A stretch of 13,324 nt of DNA. Source: a bacterium (GTDB lineage Bacteria > Patescibacteriota > Patescibacteriia > Patescibacteriales > Patescibacteriaceae). The position numbers and the translations under genes are program-made. The notes below the pieces were generated by a model, which was not told the origin of the DNA, searched no databases, and saw only the letters and a program-made list of their open reading frames with translations. The stretch spans positions 1 to 13,324 of the forward strand of contig JAKAFD010000021.1 of NCBI GenBank assembly GCA_021818075.1, written 5' to 3'. This document shows positions 5,963 through 13,324 of the stretch, piece by piece (position 1 is the stretch's first letter; each line of letters begins with the position of its first letter).

Positions 5963-7792
5963 TTAAGCGGTTGCGGTTTCAACTTTCAATAAAGCATCAA
6001 ATTCGTCGCGTTCAATGGTTTCTTTTTCCAACAAGACTTGCGCCACTTTTTCCAGCTGCTCTCTTTTATCTTTTAACACTTTATTGGCCAAAGCCATGCC
6101 CTTATCAATGAAAGTGGACATTTCCGCGTCAATTTTTTCCGCTGTTTTTTCGCTGTAATCCCGCTGCTCGTGAATTTCGCGGCCTAAGAAAATCAATTCT
6201 TCGCGTTCGCCGAAAGTGCGCGGGCCTAAATTGTCGCTCATACCAAAATCGGTAATTAAGAGACGCGCGACTTGCGTCGCCTGGCGCAAATCAGAGGTGG
6301 CGCCGGTGGTCACTTCGCCGAAAACTTCTTTTTCCGCCAGATAACCGCCCAAGAGCACGGCAATCTCTTCAATAAATTCCTCGCGGGAATGCATATGCCG
6401 GTCTTCAATCGGCATTTTTAAAGTATAGCCGCCGGCCTGGCCGCGGGCAATGATGGAAACTTTGTGCACCGGGTCAGTATGCGGCAAAAAATTGGCGACG
6501 ATGGCGTGGCCGGCTTCGTGATAAGCGGTGATTTTTTTCTCTTTGTCGGTAATGATGCGGGATTTCTTTTCCGGCCCGAGCATCACTTTTTCAATAGCAC
6601 TATATAAATCAGTCATTAAAATTTCTTTGCGGTTGTAGCGCGCCGCCAAAATCGCGCCCTCGTTCAAGACATTGGCTAAATCGGCGCCAGAAAAGCCGGG
6701 GGTGCGTTCGGCAATGCGCCGCAAGTTGGCATCCTTGGCCAGGGGCTTGTCTTTGGCATGAATATTTAAAATTGCTTCCCGATCGGCAATGTCCGGAATA
6801 TCAATGACGATTTGCCGGTCAAAGCGGCCGGGTCTGAGGAGCGCCGGGTCCAAAACATCAGGCCGGTTGGTGGCGGCCATCAGGATAATACCGGCATTAG
6901 TTTCAAAGCCGTCCATCTCCACCAAAATCTGGTTTAAGGTTTGTTCGCGTTCGTCGTGGCTTCCGCCCATACCGGCGCCGCGACGACGGCCGACGGCGTC
7001 AATTTCATCAATAAAAACAATACAAGGGGCGTTCTTTTTGGCTTTCTTAAATAAATCGCGCACGCGGGAAGCGCCGACGCCCACAAACATCTCCACAAAT
7101 TCGCTGCCGGAAATGGAAAAGAAAGGCACATTGGCCTCGCCGGCCACGGCGCGCGCCAATAAAGTTTTGCCCACGCCCGGTTTGCCCAAGAGCAAAACGC
7201 CGCGGGGAATTTTGGCGCCTAGGTCGGTAAACTTTTGCGGTTCGCGTAAAAACTCCACCACTTCCGCCAATTCTTCTTTGGCTTCTTTAGCGCCGGCCAC
7301 ATCGGCAAATTTAGTTTTGACCTTGCCTTCGCGAGTGGCGTCCTTGGCCGTGGTCTGGCCGAACATCATGGCTTTGTTGTTAGCGCCCTGGACACTGCGC
7401 ATCATAAAAAAGATAAAAGCGCCTATCAGCAAAATAGGCAACGCTAAAGGCAAAATGACATTTAGCCAAACATCCGAGCCGGACTCGTCTTTAACATTAA
7501 TCTCCACCTTGGCCAGTTTATCCTCAGCTACGCCGAAATTTTTCAGCAGAGTGGACAGCGATTCCGTGGATTCTTTAATCGCCTGTTCCTGATTATTATT
7601 AGTCAATTTAATATTGAGGTTATTTTTCTGCACCTCAATCGAGGCGACTTCGCCGCTGTTGATCTGGCTGACTAGTTTTTGCAAACCGATTTTTTCAATC
7701 TTAGTTTTATTGGCCGAGCTCAAACTAAAAAGCAGGGCTAAAACCAAAAAAATCGCTATAAAAACGGCAAAATTCTTAAAAAATGCTTTCAT
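5963..7792 (-). CDS. ftsH: ATP-dependent zinc metalloprotease FtsH
   Basis: A 609-aa membrane-anchored AAA+ protease that extracts and degrades misfolded or regulatory membrane and cytosolic proteins as a hexamer. It has TM1 (about 4-22), an extracytoplasmic FtsH_ext domain (about 25-105) and TM2 (about 108-127). The AAA module follows with Walker A GKPGVGKT (203-210), pore motif MFVGVG, Walker B IVFIDEID (258-265) and the second region of homology ending in arginine fingers (308-326). The zinc protease has HEAGH (425-429) and the third ligand Asp501 in TSDLRQA. Walker A reads GKPGVGKT instead of the usual GPPGTGKT, but the essential GKT is kept. I chose ATG 7792-7790 (MKAFFKNF) because the longer frame to 7867 crosses a good promoter. 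No SD is present. It is a single-gene unit convergent with the PBP1A gene. Confidence 0.97.
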   Translation of the reverse strand: MKAFFKNFAVFIAIFLVLALLFSLSSANKTKIEKIGLQKLVSQINSGEVASIEVQKNNLNIKLTNNNQEQAIKESTESLSTLLKNFGVAEDKLAKVEINVKDESGSDVWLNVILPLALPILLIGAFIFFMMRSVQGANNKAMMFGQTTAKDATREGKVKTKFADVAGAKEAKEELAEVVEFLREPQKFTDLGAKIPRGVLLLGKPGVGKTLLARAVAGEANVPFFSISGSEFVEMFVGVGASRVRDLFKKAKKNAPCIVFIDEIDAVGRRRGAGMGGSHDEREQTLNQILVEMDGFETNAGIILMAATNRPDVLDPALLRPGRFDRQIVIDIPDIADREAILNIHAKDKPLAKDANLRRIAERTPGFSGADLANVLNEGAILAARYNRKEILMTDLYSAIEKVMLGPEKKSRIITDKEKKITAYHEAGHAIVANFLPHTDPVHKVSIIARGQAGGYTLKMPIEDRHMHSREEFIEEIAVLLGGYLAEKEVFGEVTTGATSDLRQATQVARLLITDFGMSDNLGPRTFGEREELIFLGREIHEQRDYSEKTAEKIDAEMSTFIDKGMALANKVLKDKREQLEKVAQVLLEKETIERDEFDALLKVETATA

Positions 7793-7831
7793 ATTTATCA
7801 AATTTAACAAAATTAATTTATTGCTTAGGCA

Positions 7832-7860
7832 AGTATAATACAAAAAACCATTTTTGGCAA
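7832..7860 (-). promoter_or_regulatory. ftsH promoter
   Basis: On the minus strand, TTGCCA (7860-7855), a 17-base spacer and TATACT (7837-7832), each matching consensus at five of six positions. Transcription would begin near 7825, giving a leader of about 33 nt before ATG 7792. This supports the short ftsH start. Confidence 0.65.
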
Positions 7861-7866
7861 TAATCA

Positions 7867-7891
7867 AAAGACGGACACTGCGCCCGTCTTT
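7867..7891 (-). terminator. Intrinsic terminator ending the ftsK unit
   Basis: Arms 7867-7874 (aaagacgg) and 7884-7891 (ccgtcttt) are exact reverse complements around a 9-base loop. On the minus strand the stem ends in four T. It sits 22 bases after the stop of the small gene at 7914 and just before the ftsH -35 box, separating the two units. The T-run is short, so termination may be partial. Confidence 0.6.
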
Positions 7892-7913
7892 GGCTTATAA
7901 TTTTTGGCGTGTT

Positions 7914-8132
7914 TTACAGCTTTTTCAGCAACTTCTTAATCAGATAGAGTTTATGAGCGGCATAAAAAAAGCTGCCGGCCACCACCAGTACCACCAAACC
8001 AATCAACAGCTGTAAAATAAAAACATTCCAAGTCAATAAAGCCGCTAAAATAACCAAAATGGCGCCGTTAAAAATTAAGGCCCACATTACCTGGCTAAGT
8101 TTGTCGGCCACCGGCTGTAAAAATTGATTCAT
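7914..8132 (-). CDS. Small two-TM membrane protein, unrecognised
   Basis: A 72-aa protein, starting MNQFLQPVADKL. After a short amphipathic start it has two hydrophobic helices (about 15-35 and 38-58) and a basic C-terminus ending KKLLKKL. By the positive-inside rule this suggests both ends are cytoplasmic. It begins 22 bases after the ftsK stop on the same strand and is followed by a terminator, so it is probably co-transcribed with ftsK. No SD is seen in the short gap. I do not recognise a family. Its position suggests a membrane partner or regulator linked to FtsK or the division site, but this is context only. Confidence 0.7.
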   Translation of the reverse strand: MNQFLQPVADKLSQVMWALIFNGAILVILAALLTWNVFILQLLIGLVVLVVAGSFFYAAHKLYLIKKLLKKL

Positions 8133-8154
8133 AGATTTAATTTATAATATAAAT

Positions 8155-10713
8155 TTATCGGGAAAAATATTTATCAAAGTCGTAGTCGTCCTTGACCTTT
8201 GTTTTCGGTTTGGCCTCTTCCGGCGCCTCATCCGCTTCGCTGTAAATTTCATCAGCGACCGTCTCTTCATTATCCTCCTTTTCCTCATCTTCGGCAACTT
8301 CTGCTTCAGTCTCTTCGTCTGCTCCACCAAAAATTTCTTCTGACTCGTCTACTATATTAACCTCGGGCTCGGTCGGTTCATTCAAAGCGCCCTCATCATT
8401 TTCTATGGCCTCAATTTCTTCCGACTCGTCAGTCTCTTCCGCCTCATCCGCTTCACCGCTTAAATAACTGGCTCGAGGACGGCTGTCTTCCCGGCGGTGC
8501 AAGGGCGTGCCGCTTATGGCTTGTGTCGCCATCATTTCGTATTCTTCTTTGCTGACTAAAATTTCCCGCGGTTTGGCGCCTTGCGACGGGCCGATAATGC
8601 CGTGCTCCTCCAAAATATCCAAAATCTTGGCGGCACGGGCATAACCGATGGACAATTTCCTTTGTAATAAAGTGGCGGACGCCTTACCGGCGCTAATCAC
8701 GATATTTTTCGCCTCGGCTATCAGTTCGTCATCATCATCGCTCATGGTGCCGTCCATGCCGACGCCGGCCATACCGCTGACATGCTGCCGCTCGGTCACA
8801 TCTTCCAAATATTCTGCGCCATCGCCTTGGCGTTTGATTTCCGCCACGATTCTTTTAATTTCTTTTTCGCTGACAAAAGCGCCCTGCAAGCGTTTGGGCT
8901 TAGGCATAGAGGCATCGGAAAACAGCATATCGCCGCGGCCGAGCAACTTTTCCGCGCCCATACCGTCCAAAATTGTGCGAGAATCAATGCTGGACGCTAC
9001 GGCAAAAGCGATGCGCGCCGGCATATTGGCTTTGATGGTGCCGGTAATCACATTAACGCTGGGACGCTGGGTGGCTAAAACCAAATGAATGCCGACAGCG
9101 CGCGCCATTTGCGCCAAGCGCACCACGCCCGCCTCCACTTCCTTGCCGGCTAACAGCATCAAATCGGCCAACTCATCAATGATAAAAATGATATAGGGCA
9201 TTTTTTGCTTGTTGGACAAATTAAAACTGCTAATGTCGCGTTTGCCGTACTTGGACAAAATTTTAAACCGACGATCCATTTCATTTAAACACCATTTCAA
9301 GGCATTAACCGTCTTGCTAACCTCGGTAATAACTGGAGTTAACAGGTGCGGGATGCCGTTATAAATCGTCAACTCCACGCGCTTGGGGTCAACCATAATA
9401 AACCGCACATCATCGGGATTATTCTGATACAGCAAACTGACGATGATGGCGTTTAGCATCACTGACTTGCCGGAACCGGTAGCGCCGGCCACCAGCAAGT
9501 GAGGCATCTTGCAAATATCCGCCGTCCAAACTTTACCGGCCACATCTTTGCCCAGAGCAATGGTGGAATTGGTTTTGCGGCCCTTGAATTCGCCGCTGGA
9601 TAAAATTTCCCTCAAGGTAACCAAAGCAATAGCTTTGTTGGGTACCTCAATGCCCACGAGCGACTTGCCGGGAATCGGCGCTTCAATGCGCACCGGATGC
9701 GCCGCCAAAGCCATAGCTAAATCATTATTTAAATTGGTAATGCGCGATAATTTAATGCCGTCGGCCGGCCGCAAGGTATATTGCGTCACGGTCGGACCGA
9801 CGCTAATGGCGCCCATTTCCACGGCGATGCCGAATTCCTCCAAAGTTTTTTGGATAATTCTTTGACCGTTTTTTATGTCAGCCGCCACCGGCTTGCCGTT
9901 GCTGCTCGTCAATAAATCAAGCGGCAAATCTATTTTTATACCGGTCGGCTGCCAAATATTTTCCACCTCCTCGGCCCTGGCTGCCACGGCTGGCCGGCGG
10001 CCGGCCAACGGCGCTTCCATCGGTTCCTCCTCAATTTCTTCCTCTTCCTCCGCCGCTTCTTTTTCTGCTTCACTTATCTCCTCGCCCGTATCGCCTTCTT
10101 GGGCTGCCGTTTCCGCTTCCGCCTGGCCGCTCATTTTTTGTTTAATAAAACTAAAGGGGTGCAGCAATAAACCGGCCAACCAGCTGCCGCGCCACAAACC
10201 AGCCAGAGTGGAGTTAAAAATAAACATCAAAGCAATTAATATAATAACCACCAACGCCACAAAAGCGGCCACCAAGCCCACACCTTTGACTAAACCTAAA
10301 GCCACTAAATAACCAACATGGCCGCCGCCGCTGCCGGCCAACAAAGCCTCCGGCCAGTCGCTGCGGCTGATAAATAATTGCATCAAACCGTGCAAGGCTA
10401 AAGTTAGTAATGTTAAACCGACATAATTAAGCGCGCCAATAGCTAATTTTTCCCGCCCAAACAAAAAAATCACCCAAGCGGCCAAAAGTATCGGCGCCAG
10501 CCAGCGGCCCCAGCCCAGGAGCCAGCTTAAAGCCAGATTTAAATATTGGCCAACCACGCCGGCCGATTCAAACAAGCCTAAAGCGGCAATGACGGTCAAA
10601 ATTAATAAAAATAAAGCCAAAACGGTTCTTTTGACCTCCGGCTTTAAGCCTAAACTGGGTAAAGTTAAGTAATCTAGGGGATTATCTTTGTGTCTGCCTC
10701 GTCTTCTGGCCAT
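8155..10713 (-). CDS. ftsK: DNA translocase FtsK (SpoIIIE family)
   Basis: An 852-aa hexameric motor that pumps chromosomal DNA through the closing septum. It has a basic N-terminus and about four TM helices in residues 28-170, then a glutamate-rich linker (about 199-232). The alpha and beta motor domains (about 250-640) carry Walker A GATGSGKS (410-417) and Walker B IIFIIDELADLM with Asp513-Glu514. A winged-helix gamma domain (about 660-720) normally reads polar KOPS-type sites and contacts XerCD. The gamma domain usually ends the protein, but here about 110 more residues follow, mostly Glu/Asp, closing with a YDFDKYFSR tail. Start ATG 10713 gives a normal RRRGR-type N-terminus but has no SD. 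It heads a two-gene unit with the small membrane protein at 7914. Confidence 0.95.
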   Translation of the reverse strand: MARRRGRHKDNPLDYLTLPSLGLKPEVKRTVLALFLLILTVIAALGLFESAGVVGQYLNLALSWLLGWGRWLAPILLAAWVIFLFGREKLAIGALNYVGLTLLTLALHGLMQLFISRSDWPEALLAGSGGGHVGYLVALGLVKGVGLVAAFVALVVIILIALMFIFNSTLAGLWRGSWLAGLLLHPFSFIKQKMSGQAEAETAAQEGDTGEEISEAEKEAAEEEEEIEEEPMEAPLAGRRPAVAARAEEVENIWQPTGIKIDLPLDLLTSSNGKPVAADIKNGQRIIQKTLEEFGIAVEMGAISVGPTVTQYTLRPADGIKLSRITNLNNDLAMALAAHPVRIEAPIPGKSLVGIEVPNKAIALVTLREILSSGEFKGRKTNSTIALGKDVAGKVWTADICKMPHLLVAGATGSGKSVMLNAIIVSLLYQNNPDDVRFIMVDPKRVELTIYNGIPHLLTPVITEVSKTVNALKWCLNEMDRRFKILSKYGKRDISSFNLSNKQKMPYIIFIIDELADLMLLAGKEVEAGVVRLAQMARAVGIHLVLATQRPSVNVITGTIKANMPARIAFAVASSIDSRTILDGMGAEKLLGRGDMLFSDASMPKPKRLQGAFVSEKEIKRIVAEIKRQGDGAEYLEDVTERQHVSGMAGVGMDGTMSDDDDELIAEAKNIVISAGKASATLLQRKLSIGYARAAKILDILEEHGIIGPSQGAKPREILVSKEEYEMMATQAISGTPLHRREDSRPRASYLSGEADEAEETDESEEIEAIENDEGALNEPTEPEVNIVDESEEIFGGADEETEAEVAEDEEKEDNEETVADEIYSEADEAPEEAKPKTKVKDDYDFDKYFSR

Positions 10714-10743
10714 AAAAATTTAATAATATATTAAGATATTTTT

Positions 10744-10749
10744 ATTATA
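10744..10749 (-). promoter_or_regulatory. -10 box candidate for ftsK
   Basis: A perfect TATAAT on the minus strand lies between the upstream gene's terminator and ATG 10713, predicting a leader of about 24 nt. No convincing -35 is seen 16-18 bases upstream, where the T-run of the terminator falls. Confidence 0.45.
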
Positions 10750-10766
10750 CACGCTCGGCGCTCAAT

Positions 10767-10794
10767 AAAAAAGACCCGTAAAAAATTACGAGTC
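10767..10794 (-). terminator. Intrinsic terminator of the 117-aa gene
   Basis: On the minus strand GACTCGTAA (10794-10786) pairs with TTACGGGTC (10781-10773) through nine pairs including one G-U, with a 4-base loop, followed by six T (10772-10767). It begins 10 bases after the stop at 10805. Confidence 0.85.
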
Positions 10795-10804
10795 ATAAAA
10801 AATA

Positions 10805-11158
10805 TTATTCCTGGCCATATTGTTCAATACAGCCGTTATTCCAAATATAGACCGCGTTGTCCACGCAATGTTGGATAACCTTGTTAATGAGGCCGTCTTT
10901 GCTGCTTTTAAAACGGAAGCCTCTAGGGTCTCCGCTGGAACCGAGATAGACATATCTTCCCTTCCCGGTCCGCTCTCCATACTCCAAAAAATCTTTAAAC
11001 TGAGCCTCCGTTAAGCCAACATCACCATCTTTAAAGTCCTTATACCCTTCAAGCTGGCCGCCGTCGGTCAAAAATTTTTCTAACTGCTCGGTAACCAATT
11101 CCTTGACGGCTTGGCGCATATTACTAAGAAAAACATCATGAGAGTCGGTATTTGGCAT
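10805..11158 (-). CDS. Unrecognised 117-aa cytoplasmic protein
   Basis: A 117-aa soluble protein with no signal peptide or TM segment. The N-terminal third (about 8-33) looks helical and charged. The middle has Gly/Asp-rich turns, followed by TEAQFKDFLEYGERTGKGRY. The C-terminal part is more beta-like and includes GDPRGFRFKSS, an aromatic stretch VYIWNNG and two Cys (about 98 and 109). I recognise no family. The start at ATG 11158 is firm, because AGGAG lies 6 nt upstream. It has its own promoter candidate and terminator, so it is a stand-alone unit between ftsK and the divergent ATPase gene. The ribosome site and closed transcription unit argue that it is a real gene. Confidence 0.8.
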   Translation of the reverse strand: MPNTDSHDVFLSNMRQAVKELVTEQLEKFLTDGGQLEGYKDFKDGDVGLTEAQFKDFLEYGERTGKGRYVYLGSSGDPRGFRFKSSKDGLINKVIQHCVDNAVYIWNNGCIEQYGQE

Positions 11159-11164
11159 AAATTA

Positions 11165-11169
11165 CTCCT
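11165..11169 (-). promoter_or_regulatory. Shine-Dalgarno of the 117-aa gene
   Basis: AGGAG on the minus strand with a 6-base spacer to ATG 11158. It fixes the start. It is the second of only two clear SD sites in the window. Confidence 0.8.
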
Positions 11170-11198
11170 ATTAGTGATACAAAAGAACATTTTTCTAT

Positions 11199-11227
11199 AC
11201 TAAACCAAATCATCTTATAAAAGTCAA
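11199..11227 (-). promoter_or_regulatory. Promoter candidate for the 117-aa gene
   Basis: On the minus strand, TTGACT (11227-11222), a 17-base spacer and TTTAGT (11204-11199), with TGG directly before the -10. Transcription would start near 11192, leaving about 34 nt of leader containing the SD. Confidence 0.5.
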
Positions 11228-11230
11228 GGT

Positions 11231-11259
11231 TTGTTTAAAATCAAACGAGATGGTAAAAT
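11231..11259 (+). promoter_or_regulatory. Promoter candidate for the GspE/PilB ATPase
   Basis: TTGTTT (11231-11236), a 17-base spacer and TAAAAT (11254-11259) preceded by TGG (extended -10). Transcription would start near 11266, a leader of about 17 nt without an SD. Its -35 lies only 3 bases from the -35 of the divergent promoter. Confidence 0.5.
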
Positions 11260-11282
11260 TAGTTTACAAATATTTAAATTTT

Positions 11283-13324
11283 ATGTCCAAAGAACAGCCT
11301 TCAATTGAAGATTTAATGGCCGGTAGCGAAGTTCAGCCGGATGAGGAAAGTCCGCAGGGAAAATTCAGCAAAAAAATGTCGGAAATGGCGGTTAAAGAAA
11401 CTGAAGAATCAACCGCCGGCCTGGCCACTTCTTTGGGCTACCCTTATATTGATTTAGTCGGCTTCCCCATCTCGCCGGAAAGCATTTCCATTATTGATGA
11501 AGCGGAAGCGCGCGACCTTAAAGCCGTTTGTTTTTTTCGGGACAATTTTAATATCCGCTTAGGCGCCACCGACCCCGAGTCTGAAGCGGTTCACGCCAAA
11601 CTCAAAGAATTGAAAGAAAAATTTTATTTCCAAAATGCCGATATCTATATGGTCAGCCAGCGCAGCTTGGACTATGGTTTGAAGTTTTACCGCACCCTGC
11701 CAAAAATTATTGAATTTAAAGAAGGCATTGAAATTACGCCGGAGGCTTTGGAAAAATTCAAGGCGGAAATTGAAGGCCTGGCCAGTTTGGAAGACAAAAT
11801 CAATCGCGTTAATGTCACCGATGTCGTGACTTTAGTGATTGCCGCCGCTTTAAAACTGGATTCCAGCGACATCCACATTGAAGCGGCGGTAGACGATATC
11901 GCCGTGCGTTTCCGCGTGGACGGCGTCCTGCAAACCGTGGCCAAAATGGACAGCGGCCGCTGGCGCGGCGTGGTGGCTCGCCTGAAAATAATGTCGCGCA
12001 CCAAAATCAATATCACCGACCGCCCCCAAGACGGCCGCTTCACCATCAAGTTGTCCGATGAAGAAAAAATTGATGTCCGCGTCTCTTTTCTGCCGACCGC
12101 TTACGGCGAAAGCGTGGTTATGAGAATTTTGGAATCCACGGTTACCGGCTTGGAACTGGAAGCTATGGGCATGCTGCCGCAAGCTTTGGACTTATTAAAA
12201 AAAGAAATTGCCAAACCGAACGGCTTGGTCTTAACCACCGGCCCGACTGGTTCCGGCAAGACCACCACCCTCTATGCCGCGCTCAAACGCCTTAACAAGC
12301 CCGGCACTAAAATTATTACTTTAGAAGACCCGATTGAATATCATTTGCCCAACATCAATCAAAGCCAGGTGGACGAAAAGAAAGGCTACACTTTTGCCAA
12401 GGCCCTGCGCTCGGTATTGCGCCAGGACCCGGATATTGTGATGATCGGCGAAATCCGCGATTTGGAAACCGCCGAAATCGCCATCCAGTCGTCCTTAACC
12501 GGCCACCTGGTCTTATCCACTCTGCACACCAACGACTCGGCCGGCGTCATTCCGCGCCTCTTGGACTTGGGCGTCAAGCCATTTTTACTTACCCCCGCCA
12601 TCAACGCCATTATGGCCCAGCGCCTGGTGCGCCAGCTCTGCCCGGAGTGCCGCCAAACGCAAATTTTGACCGAAGCCGAAACCGAACAAGTCAGAAAAAT
12701 TTTGGCAGTCATTTCGCCCAAAGCCGGCATTGATATTCCTAGCAAATTACCCGTCTTTTATAAACCCGGCGATAATAAAAGTTGTCCCAAGTGCGGCGGC
12801 GTCGGCTACAAAGGCCGCGTGGGCATCTTTGAAATTTTCGCCATGGACGATGACTTAAAACAATTAACCGCCGACAATGCGCCGGCTTTTAAAATTTTAG
12901 AAAAGGCCATTGAAAACGGCATGATTACCATGCTCCAGGACGGCGTGCTTAAAGCCATGGCCGGCACCACCAGCCTGGAGGAAGTTTATAAAGTTATCGG
13001 CAAAACCGATTATGTGGACGCGCTGTATGATATTGTCTCGGCTAAAACCATCGGCCGCGGTTTAAAACTAACCGAAGATAATATTAAAATCGGCGAGGCT
13101 ATTGCTAAAAACTTTACCGGCTCGGGCGATTTAATCAAAAATTACAAAACCAGCGAAATGATAAATATTTTGCTGGCTGCCGCCATTAAAATTGAGGCCG
13201 GCGACTTGCACATTGATCCGGAAGAAAAAGATGTGCGTATTCGCTTTCGCATTGACGGCATCTTGCACGATGTTGCCACCTTGGGCAAAGAATATTACAT
13301 CCCGCTGATCGGCGAAATAAAAAA
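11283..13324 (+). CDS. GspE/PilB-type assembly ATPase with the start of a second ATPase module (3' end outside window)
   Basis: The frame is open from ATG 11283 to the window end (680 codons). Residues about 46-140 form the N-terminal MshEN/T2SSE_N domain (LGYPYIDL, EAEAR). About 180-295 is the N2 domain (SSDIHIE, RFRVDGVL). The motor has Walker A GPTGSGKT (320-327), an Asp box (LEDPIEYH), Walker B with Glu390 in IGEIRD, and a His box (GHLVLSTLHTND). A zinc tetracysteine follows: C453, C456, C501 and C504, as in PilB/GspE but not PilT. Such proteins usually stop near residue 570-580. Here a linker of about 60 aa leads to a second N2-like domain from 626 (AGDLHID, RIRFRIDGIL), cut by the window edge. 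PilB and GspE power pilin polymerisation at the inner membrane. The start has no SD. The ATPase family is certain; the extent of the second module is not visible. Confidence 0.93.
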   Translation, partial: MSKEQPSIEDLMAGSEVQPDEESPQGKFSKKMSEMAVKETEESTAGLATSLGYPYIDLVGFPISPESISIIDEAEARDLKAVCFFRDNFNIRLGATDPESEAVHAKLKELKEKFYFQNADIYMVSQRSLDYGLKFYRTLPKIIEFKEGIEITPEALEKFKAEIEGLASLEDKINRVNVTDVVTLVIAAALKLDSSDIHIEAAVDDIAVRFRVDGVLQTVAKMDSGRWRGVVARLKIMSRTKINITDRPQDGRFTIKLSDEEKIDVRVSFLPTAYGESVVMRILESTVTGLELEAMGMLPQALDLLKKEIAKPNGLVLTTGPTGSGKTTTLYAALKRLNKPGTKIITLEDPIEYHLPNINQSQVDEKKGYTFAKALRSVLRQDPDIVMIGEIRDLETAEIAIQSSLTGHLVLSTLHTNDSAGVIPRLLDLGVKPFLLTPAINAIMAQRLVRQLCPECRQTQILTEAETEQVRKILAVISPKAGIDIPSKLPVFYKPGDNKSCPKCGGVGYKGRVGIFEIFAMDDDLKQLTADNAPAFKILEKAIENGMITMLQDGVLKAMAGTTSLEEVYKVIGKTDYVDALYDIVSAKTIGRGLKLTEDNIKIGEAIAKNFTGSGDLIKNYKTSEMINILLAAAIKIEAGDLHIDPEEKDVRIRFRIDGILHDVATLGKEYYIPLIGEIK

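Noticed and set aside
6789..7592. A 267-codon plus-strand frame opposite ftsH
   Set aside because: It lies antisense to the conserved AAA domain and its Ser/Ala/Pro-rich product looks like a codon-bias artefact.
7793..7867. A longer FtsH start adding 25 residues
   Set aside because: The extension crosses a TTGCCA-17-TATACT promoter and is not FtsH-like. MKAFFKNF at 7792 fits the family.
8142..8330. A 62-codon basic frame overlapping the ftsK 3' end
   Set aside because: It is a shifted reading of the acidic GAA/GAG-rich tail, giving Lys/Arg repeats, with no start signal.
11687..12745. Several long minus-strand frames opposite the ATPase gene
   Set aside because: They are antisense to a frame with a complete GspE/PilB motif set and show no domain, signal or start site of their own.

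Overview
The window looks like a chromosomal stretch from a candidate-phyla-radiation bacterium (Patescibacteria, Parcubacteria-like). This is an inference from gene content and style. It holds a two-TM type IV secretion-type pilin, a class A penicillin-binding protein with C-terminal Ig-like domains, a GspE/PilB ATPase that runs on into a second ATPase module, and several genes without a Shine-Dalgarno sequence. AT-rich, hairpin-loaded intergenic DNA alternates with moderately GC-rich genes. No phage, IS, CRISPR or tRNA signal was seen. Every complete gene ends in TAA.

Layout. 1-50 (minus): start of a secreted or membrane protein, cut by the window edge. 51-279: a 229-base gap full of competing stem-loops. 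280-744 (minus): T4SS-type pilin with a strong SD. 745-1340: a promoter for the pilin, then about 400 bases of back-to-back palindromes. 1341-2903 (plus): polytopic GT-C-like membrane protein, probably leaderless. 3026-5911 (plus): bifunctional peptidoglycan synthase PBP1A. 5917-5949: perfect 14-bp bidirectional terminator shared with convergent ftsH (5963-7792, minus). 7914-10713 (minus): ftsK plus a small two-TM protein, with a terminator just before the ftsH promoter. 10805-11158 (minus): unrecognised 117-aa protein with its own SD, promoter and terminator. 11199-11259: back-to-back divergent promoters. 11283 to the end (plus): GspE/PilB-type ATPase, incomplete.

The genes concern the envelope and its machinery: wall synthesis (PBP1A), membrane protein quality control (FtsH), chromosome segregation at division (FtsK), a membrane glycosyltransferase candidate, and surface appendages (pilin, pilus ATPase). 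They are mostly independent transcription units rather than one operon.

Most worth a second look: the tandem ATPase fusion, the palindrome cluster at 918-1280, the mutually exclusive hairpins in front of the gene at 1-50, the long acidic tail after the FtsK gamma domain, and the leaderless, SD-less gene starts.
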